Assembly: GCA_001787465.1 (NCBI GenBank)
Contig: MFXJ01000031.1
Coordinates: forward strand, 1 to 10,397
Direction: 5' to 3'
Source of the DNA: Candidatus Peregrinibacteria bacterium RIFOXYB2_FULL_32_7
Lineage (GTDB): Bacteria; Patescibacteriota; Gracilibacteria; UBA1369; GWF2-33-10
DNA: 10,397 bases
In this document: positions 5,562 to 10,397 of the stretch, piece by piece
Layout of the letters: every line of letters starts with the position of its first letter
Position numbering within the stretch: the stretch's first letter is position 1
Translations under genes and position numbers: made by a program
The notes under the pieces: model-generated
What the model saw: only the letters and a program-made list of their open reading frames with translations
The model's database searches: none
Told to the model about the DNA's origin: nothing

Positions 5562-8309
5562 TCATTTCCCCCTTATTACCCCCGAAATCCCCTCCAAATT
5601 TTCAAAAATCCTTCCCTGCACCTCAGCCATTTCCGCATCGGTTAAAGTCCTATCTTCTGCTTGAAGCGAAATTTTAAAAGCTAAAGCTTTTTTATCTTTA
5701 CCAAGTTTTTCTTCATCTTCAAAAATATCAAAAAGCTCAATTTTTTGTATTAAATTATTATTAGCTTTTTTAATTTCTTTATTGATTTCTTCCACAGTTT
5801 TCTTTTTATCAATAACTACAGAAATATCAATATTGAGTCCAGGAAATTTTGGCATTGATTTATATTTTGACAAAATTTTTCCAATTTTTACTAATTCATT
5901 CAAATTAAGCTCAAAAACTCCAATTTTACCTTCAAGATCAAAATTTTTCTTTACAATCGGATTTAATTCATAAATAAAACCTAAAATTTTTCCTTGAATA
6001 AAAATTTCCGCACATTTTTTGGGATGAGCATATTTTGGCGGAGTCAAAGATTCTCTAATTTGGAATTTACCAACTTGGAATTGATTCAAAAAACTTTCAA
6101 CCGCACCCCGCAATTCATAAAATATTTCTTTTTTATAATTTTTTTCCGTATTAGAAATAAGAGCGCAAATTTTCTTTTCCTCCAAAGGCATAAAATTATC
6201 TATTTCTAAATATGTTCTACCGATTTCAAAGATTTTAAACTTGGCAAAATTTTTCTGATTTTGATGAACAGATTTAAGTAAATTAGGAATCAAATTTATT
6301 CGCAAATGTGTTTGATCCAAAGATAAATAATTATCAACTTTTAAATGATCTTTTTCAGACAAAAGTGCGTTTTTTAAATCATTCTCGCTATAAAATGAAT
6401 AATTTAAAACTTCATTAAATCCAAGCCCAGATAAAATTTTTCTGGCTTCATGTTTCTTAACCCTCTCCTGATTTGTTTCTGGAGTTAAAATTGGGAAATG
6501 AGGCAATTCAGGCCTAATATTTTCATATCCATAAATACGCGCAATCTCCTCTACAATATCATCTTCAATACCAACATCTTTTGTAGATCTGAAACAAGGA
6601 ACTTTCACTTTCAATCCATCCTTTGTTTTTGAACATTCAAATTCTAAAGCGGTCAGGATCGCAATCATTTTCTTTTCCGGAATTTGAACTCCTATTTTTG
6701 AACAAATTTTCTTTGGATTAACCTCAATTTCGATCTTGCCCGGATCCCATAATTTTAAATTAGTTTGCGGGCCAGCTATTTTTGCTTGCGGGCAAATTTG
6801 TAAAAGCAATTCGCAAGCTCTAGCAACAGCAATCGGACAAGTATCTGGATGTAAACTTTTTTCAAACCTTTGCGAACTCTCAGAACGCAAACCAATTCTT
6901 TGTGAAGCATGACGAACTAAAGTCGGATCCCAACATCCAGCTTCAAAAATTACTTCAATAGTATTTTCTTGAATTTCAGAGTTAGCGCCTCCCATAATTC
7001 CAATAATAAGCAGAGGCTCTTTTTTATTACTCATCACAATATCTTCTTTAGAAAGTTTTCTCTGTTTGTGATCAATAGTCTCCAAAATTTCTCCATCTTT
7101 TGCGGGCCGAATTATCAAATTATCTCCAGTTAATTTCCGATCATAAGCGTGCATAGGCTGGCCGAGCTCGACCATCACATAATTAGTAATATCAACCACA
7201 TTATTAATCGGACGGATTCCAACTGACATAAGTTTTGATTTCAGAAATTGCGGTGATTCCTCAATTTTCACATTTTCCATAATTGCAAAACTCGAACCTC
7301 TGACCATTTCTTTTGCCTCAATTTTAAAATCAACTTCTGCACCTAATTTTGGAAAAGTAACTTTTGGCGCAAAAGGTTTTAATTTTTTATTTAAAATCAC
7401 TGAAAGCTCGCGAGCAAATCCATAATGCCCCCAAAGATCAGGACGATGAGTGAGAGACTTATTATCAACTTCAATCACGCTTTGCATCATATCCAAAAGT
7501 TCTGCTACCGGTTTACCAAGTAGTGTATTGGCTGGAAATCTTGTTATTCCTTCAGAAGTATTATTTTCTATTGAAAGCTCATTATCTCCGCAAAGCATAC
7601 CTTCAGATTTAATTCCTTGAAATTCAGTAACTTTTATTTGACCACCTGGCAAAGATGCACCTGGCAAAGCTACCGGAATGATATCCCCAACCTTCATCGC
7701 ATAAACTGAACCATAAACTATTTGAACTTTTTTCCAACCAATATCAAAAATTCCTTTATGAAGTTTATCAGAACCTTCAATTTTCTCGCCTTCAATCATT
7801 TTGCCAGCAACAACGCCTTCGAGATATTTACCTTTATATTCACACCCTTCAATTTCAGCTGTATGCATTGTAAAAAGATTCTGTAATTCCTTAGAAGAAT
7901 AACCTTCACCCAAAGCTTCCAAAAAAGATGTTCCAGCTTTCATTTTCGTATCAAGAATCATAATTTCCTTAGCATGTTTATCAGTTTTAAATCTAAGTTC
8001 ATCAGCTCCAGCAATCATTCCATTACTTTCAATACCTCTCATTTTTACTGCTTTTACCTCTATTCCATTTGGAAGGATTGTTCCAGGTTTAATAAACGGC
8101 GCTTTAGCTCCAATTTTCAAATTAGTTCCAGCACAAACGACCTGATTTAACTCTTTTTCTCCAATATCAATTTTCACAATTTTCAAAGCTTCTGCGTCAG
8201 GATGATTTGTAATTTCCTTAATTTCGCAAATAATTAAATCACGAAGCATCTCCTTCTCAATAAGCTCAAAATCAACAAATTCTCGAAGCCAATTCAAAGA
8301 AATTTTCAC
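5562..8309 (-). CDS. pheT: Phenylalanine--tRNA ligase beta subunit with an apparent second tRNA-binding domain
   Basis: This is the beta chain of the cytosolic alpha2-beta2 enzyme that charges tRNA-Phe; the chain edits misacylated Tyr-tRNA and binds tRNA. The N-terminal ISLNWLREFV matches the family start, so the GTG at 8307-8309 is taken as initiator. Residues about 24-130 form an EMAPII/Trbp111-like OB-fold (HPDAEALK, VVCAGTNLKIG, RGIESNGMIAGADEL). Residues about 160-270 form another, at the normal PheT place (GSDKL, QGIKSEGMLCGDNEL). Then follow the B3/B4 editing region (about 280-500; HRPDLWGHYGFAREL, GQPMHAYDR, IGIMGG), the B5 domain (about 525-600; PCFRSTKDVGIEDDIVEEIAR, YGYENI), the catalytic-like core (about 605-815), and the C-terminal FDX-ACB anticodon-binding domain (about 820-914). 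The length of 915 residues compares with about 800 in typical bacteria, and the first OB-fold accounts for the excess. pheS is not adjacent in the window. The stop is TGA, consistent with the standard code. Confidence 0.96.
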   Translation of the reverse strand: MKISLNWLREFVDFELIEKEMLRDLIICEIKEITNHPDAEALKIVKIDIGEKELNQVVCAGTNLKIGAKAPFIKPGTILPNGIEVKAVKMRGIESNGMIAGADELRFKTDKHAKEIMILDTKMKAGTSFLEALGEGYSSKELQNLFTMHTAEIEGCEYKGKYLEGVVAGKMIEGEKIEGSDKLHKGIFDIGWKKVQIVYGSVYAMKVGDIIPVALPGASLPGGQIKVTEFQGIKSEGMLCGDNELSIENNTSEGITRFPANTLLGKPVAELLDMMQSVIEVDNKSLTHRPDLWGHYGFARELSVILNKKLKPFAPKVTFPKLGAEVDFKIEAKEMVRGSSFAIMENVKIEESPQFLKSKLMSVGIRPINNVVDITNYVMVELGQPMHAYDRKLTGDNLIIRPAKDGEILETIDHKQRKLSKEDIVMSNKKEPLLIIGIMGGANSEIQENTIEVIFEAGCWDPTLVRHASQRIGLRSESSQRFEKSLHPDTCPIAVARACELLLQICPQAKIAGPQTNLKLWDPGKIEIEVNPKKICSKIGVQIPEKKMIAILTALEFECSKTKDGLKVKVPCFRSTKDVGIEDDIVEEIARIYGYENIRPELPHFPILTPETNQERVKKHEARKILSGLGFNEVLNYSFYSENDLKNALLSEKDHLKVDNYLSLDQTHLRINLIPNLLKSVHQNQKNFAKFKIFEIGRTYLEIDNFMPLEEKKICALISNTEKNYKKEIFYELRGAVESFLNQFQVGKFQIRESLTPPKYAHPKKCAEIFIQGKILGFIYELNPIVKKNFDLEGKIGVFELNLNELVKIGKILSKYKSMPKFPGLNIDISVVIDKKKTVEEINKEIKKANNNLIQKIELFDIFEDEEKLGKDKKALAFKISLQAEDRTLTDAEMAEVQGRIFENLEGISGVIRGK

Positions 8310-8323
8310 TACCTAAATTTTAG

Positions 8324-8336
8324 ATTATAAATTATA
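8324..8336 (-). promoter_or_regulatory. Candidate -10 boxes for pheT
   Basis: On the minus strand two perfect TATAAT hexamers lie 1 bp apart (8336-8331 and 8329-8324), just ahead of the pheT GTG at 8309. Initiation from them would give a leader of only about 8-15 nt. No matching -35 box is seen at 16-18 bp upstream, and such boxes arise often by chance in DNA this AT-rich. Confidence 0.3.
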
Positions 8337-8386
8337 AAAACCAAAAGAATTTTATATAAAAAAACAGGAAAAGTAAATCAACTTGA

Positions 8387-8593
8387 GGAAAGTTTTTACG
8401 AAAAATAGAAGTTGCCATAAAGATAGTAAGTTTAAGACATATGACATTTCCATTATATATTTACGTTGATGGAGACTATTGTAATTGGATTTGTTTTGAT
8501 GAGCGCAAAAAAAGGAATCAAAAGAATAAATTGTGCGAGCCAAAACTTATTATTCTGTTTGAGGGAGGGGTAAGAGAGAAATTAAAGGGGTGA
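8387..8593 (+). other. Short open frame, possible gene remnant, in the pheT-hsdR gap
   Basis: The 313-bp stretch 8310-8622 has no confident gene. On the plus strand a frame is open from 8387 to a TGA at 8591-8593. Its first ATG, at 8441, would give a 50-residue peptide beginning MTFPLYIYVDGDYCNW. This has a mixed, protein-like composition (two Trp and two Cys within a few residues of each other or nearby, then a Lys/Arg/Asn-rich patch) rather than the Lys/Phe/Ile runs of random AT-rich DNA. Just upstream a second plus-strand frame ending at the TAG at 8406-8408 reads QLEESFYEK, overlapping the first. Together they could be two pieces of a frameshifted gene. I do not recognise the family. No Shine-Dalgarno sequence or promoter is clear. 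It may equally be chance. Confidence 0.2.
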
Positions 8594-8601
8594 ATTGCCC
8601 C
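8582..8601 (-). terminator. Weak intrinsic-terminator-like hairpin after hsdR
   Basis: Read on the minus strand, GGGG, a 7-nt loop and CCCC are followed by TTTAAT. The stem starts 22 bp after the hsdR stop, the right place to end that transcript. The stem has only four G-C pairs and the U-tract is short and interrupted, so efficiency would be low. The GC-rich stem stands out in the otherwise AT-rich gap. Confidence 0.4.
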
Positions 8602-8622
8602 GACCGAAAACATTTTGTTCTT

Positions 8623-10397
8623 TTAAGCGTACGCCAGGCTTCTCGCATTTTGATAATGTTCATAAACAAAATTGTAAACCTCTAATCCTTTGAGCTCACA
8701 TTCTTTTTCTGTATATGTTAGCTCTGGCAATTTCTTGAATAATAAATCTAATATGCCAACCTTCACTTCAGCCCGATTTGTCTCAAAATCTCGCCAGTGT
8801 GGAACTAATAGTGGTTTGAGATTTGTTAATAATTCATGAGTTGCGTTTTTAATGCTAGATACTTCATCTGGATTTAGATTTTCTTTAACGAGTAGATCAA
8901 AGATTGCTAATTCGTCTTCGCTCAAATTTTCCTTTACCGCTCGTTGTTCTTCCTCGTCCAAATCTTTTGCAAGAGCAACAAGATCATCAAAGAGTTGATC
9001 AACATCGTGAGCGCCACTGTTGTATTCCTTCAAAAGTGACATAAGCCTTTCCATAAATTTTGCGCGCTTCTTGTTTCTCTTTACCATTTCTACAATCTTT
9101 TGTTCAAGCTCTGCTGACATCGCTTCAACTTGTAAATTTTTGTTATCAAGACCTGCAAAAAATGCTTGTAATGCATCAGCATCAAGTGCACTTAAATCTT
9201 TTATTTTTTTGTGGGCAGATATAACATATTCTCCAGTTTGGATTGATTTGTTTAGCAGATCCTCCAAATCCTTTTTAACCTGTGAAACATCAACGCTTTG
9301 TGAGCCTACATCACGAATCCGCGAAGCAAGTACCCGAACGGCTGTAACCTCTTGGTAATAATCTTCTGCGTCTGGATCAGGCAACACTGAGCGGTATGCA
9401 CTGCGTAAATCACTAGCTAGGTTTAAAAACTTCTTTTTCTTTTCCTGATTTCCAATAATTGTATTAGCATATTTTTCTAACAATAACAGTTTTTGTTCAC
9501 CCGGTGCTAACAATAATGGCTCAAGCTCAATCTGTTCAGCGCTCAAAAATTCTTTAACGGTATGTAGTGTTTTTTTCAGGTCATTTAATAGCTCATCCTT
9601 ACTTTTGATTATCTCATCCTCATCAAGTCCGTTGGCTGCATACAAAGCTAAAGCACGTTCAATGTTTTTGAATACACCAATATAATCTACAATAAGTCCG
9701 TTCTTTTTGCCTTCATCTGCTACGCGATTGGCACGCGCAATGGTTTGCATTAACGTATGATTTTTTAACGGTTTATCAAGATATAAAGTTGATAGATTAG
9801 GAACATCAAAACCAGTAATCCACATAGCACAAACAAATACTATTCGTAAATTGCTATCAGCTTTTTTGAATTCTTCTTCCAAATCTTCGTGCATTATTCT
9901 TTCGCGAATTGGTTTAACATCAATTTCATATTCTTCCATGTCGGCAATTTCATTTTGATTACCGCCTAAACTCACCATTACAGCCATCTCGACGTTTTCA
10001 TGTTGTTCTAATTTTGCCAAAATTTTTTCTTGCTCTCGTTCGTCTTTTGTACGCGAAAGATCCATGCGTAATTTGGCAATGTAACGATCCCATTCCTTTT
10101 TCACTTTGTCATACATACGAAAAGTCGTCTTTTTATCGAGTGATACCACCATTGCTTTTCCGTTGTATCCTCTGCCAACATAATGCTCTACAATATCTCG
10201 AGCGATAGTGTTTAAGCGGTCTTCGCGTGTAATAATTTCATAAAAAGTTGAAAATTCTTTTTCTATCTTTTCTTCTTCGTCTTCATCGAGATCGTATCTA
10301 TCCATGAGTTGCCCCATTTGTTCTTCAAGATTTTCATTAACATTTTTTAGTCGCGGAACTCGATTTTCATAATATAATGGCACTGTTGCGCCATCTG
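8623..10397 (-). CDS. hsdR: Type I restriction enzyme R subunit (HsdR), C-terminal part, 5' end beyond window
   Basis: HsdR is the ATP-driven DNA translocase and nuclease subunit of the type I restriction-modification complex with HsdM and HsdS. The frame stays open to the right edge, so the GTG at 10381-10383 is internal. The preceding codons read DGAT, joining VPLYYENRV, a stretch typical of HsdR. About 590 residues are visible of a family usually near 1000. They include part of the second RecA-like helicase domain, with KAMVVSLDKK, the motif V segment TGFDVPNL (9793-9816), the LYLDKPLKNH that follows it, and motif VI QTIARANR (9724-9747). Then come GLIVDYIGVFKN and a helical C-terminal region, ending with a conserved-looking NLKPLLVPHWRDFETNRAEVK-type segment and a TAA stop. 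The PD-(D/E)XK nuclease and the Walker A/B domain must lie outside, as must hsdM and hsdS. GC content is higher than in pheT, consistent with horizontal transfer. Confidence 0.95.
   Translation of the reverse strand, partial: DGATVPLYYENRVPRLKNVNENLEEQMGQLMDRYDLDEDEEEKIEKEFSTFYEIITREDRLNTIARDIVEHYVGRGYNGKAMVVSLDKKTTFRMYDKVKKEWDRYIAKLRMDLSRTKDEREQEKILAKLEQHENVEMAVMVSLGGNQNEIADMEEYEIDVKPIRERIMHEDLEEEFKKADSNLRIVFVCAMWITGFDVPNLSTLYLDKPLKNHTLMQTIARANRVADEGKKNGLIVDYIGVFKNIERALALYAANGLDEDEIIKSKDELLNDLKKTLHTVKEFLSAEQIELEPLLLAPGEQKLLLLEKYANTIIGNQEKKKKFLNLASDLRSAYRSVLPDPDAEDYYQEVTAVRVLASRIRDVGSQSVDVSQVKKDLEDLLNKSIQTGEYVISAHKKIKDLSALDADALQAFFAGLDNKNLQVEAMSAELEQKIVEMVKRNKKRAKFMERLMSLLKEYNSGAHDVDQLFDDLVALAKDLDEEEQRAVKENLSEDELAIFDLLVKENLNPDEVSSIKNATHELLTNLKPLLVPHWRDFETNRAEVKVGILDLLFKKLPELTYTEKECELKGLEVYNFVYEHYQNARSLAYA

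Noticed and set aside
5562..5564. TGA recoded as glycine, as in Gracilibacteria and Absconditabacteria
   Set aside because: The pheT frame would extend only about five codons past TGA before a TAG, and its natural C-terminus is at the TGA. Nothing requires recoding.
8352..8543. Minus-strand frame of 63 codons in the pheT-hsdR gap
   Set aside because: It is hydrophobic and Phe/Leu-rich in the way AT-rich antisense usually translates, has no ribosome binding site, and overlaps the more protein-like plus-strand frame.
8310..8622. tRNA or riboswitch (for example a T-box) ahead of pheT
   Set aside because: No cloverleaf or conserved T-box element is visible, and the only GC-rich stem is placed just after hsdR rather than near the pheT start.
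9020..9358. 112-codon plus-strand frame inside hsdR
   Set aside because: It is antisense to a clearly conserved coding region and rich in Ser, Phe and Cys, as expected from the opposite strand.
10381..10383. GTG as the start of hsdR
   Set aside because: The frame continues open to the window edge and the preceding residues DGAT belong to the HsdR family sequence, so the codon is internal.

Overview
The window is AT-rich and gene-dense. It shows short intergenic gaps, no obvious Shine-Dalgarno sequences, GTG starts and TGA used as a stop codon. Its class A penicillin-binding protein has a C-terminal region of the style I associate with Candidate Phyla Radiation (Patescibacteria) bacteria. I infer a patescibacterial chromosome fragment of Parcubacteria-like type. 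That assignment rests on protein style and composition, not on a marker gene, so it is moderate confidence only.

Layout, left to right. All genes except one are on the minus strand. Positions 1-368 hold the start of a small lipoprotein whose 3' end is cut off by the window edge. It sits 25 bp downstream of rpe (ribulose-phosphate 3-epimerase, 394-1035, GTG start). Positions 1036-1210 are non-coding and carry a two-armed inverted tract with 7-bp periodicity. The right arm of this tract runs into the 3' end of the next gene. Positions 1211-3991 encode a bifunctional peptidoglycan synthase (class A PBP). A 136-bp divergent intergenic region (3992-4127) holds two plausible back-to-back promoters with overlapping -35 boxes. 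Positions 4128-5513 encode the only clear plus-strand gene, a 461-residue protein I do not recognise. It converges on pheT, with a 16-bp perfect palindrome in the 48-bp gap. pheT (5562-8309, phenylalanyl-tRNA synthetase beta chain, GTG start) is unusually long and appears to have two tRNA-binding OB-fold domains in tandem. Positions 8310-8622 hold no confident gene: they contain AT-rich -10-like boxes for pheT, a small degraded-looking open frame, and a GC hairpin. Positions 8623-10397 are the C-terminal part of a type I restriction enzyme HsdR subunit, open to the right edge.

The genes do not form one pathway. Cell-wall synthesis, pentose phosphate metabolism and translation are housekeeping functions. 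The HsdR segment looks like the end of a defence cassette with visibly higher GC than its neighbours, which suggests horizontal acquisition. I do not see a complete novel system here. The observations I would follow up first are the duplicated tRNA-binding domain of PheT, the unknown 461-residue protein, and the 7-bp-periodic inverted tract that supplies the end and stop codon of the PBP gene.
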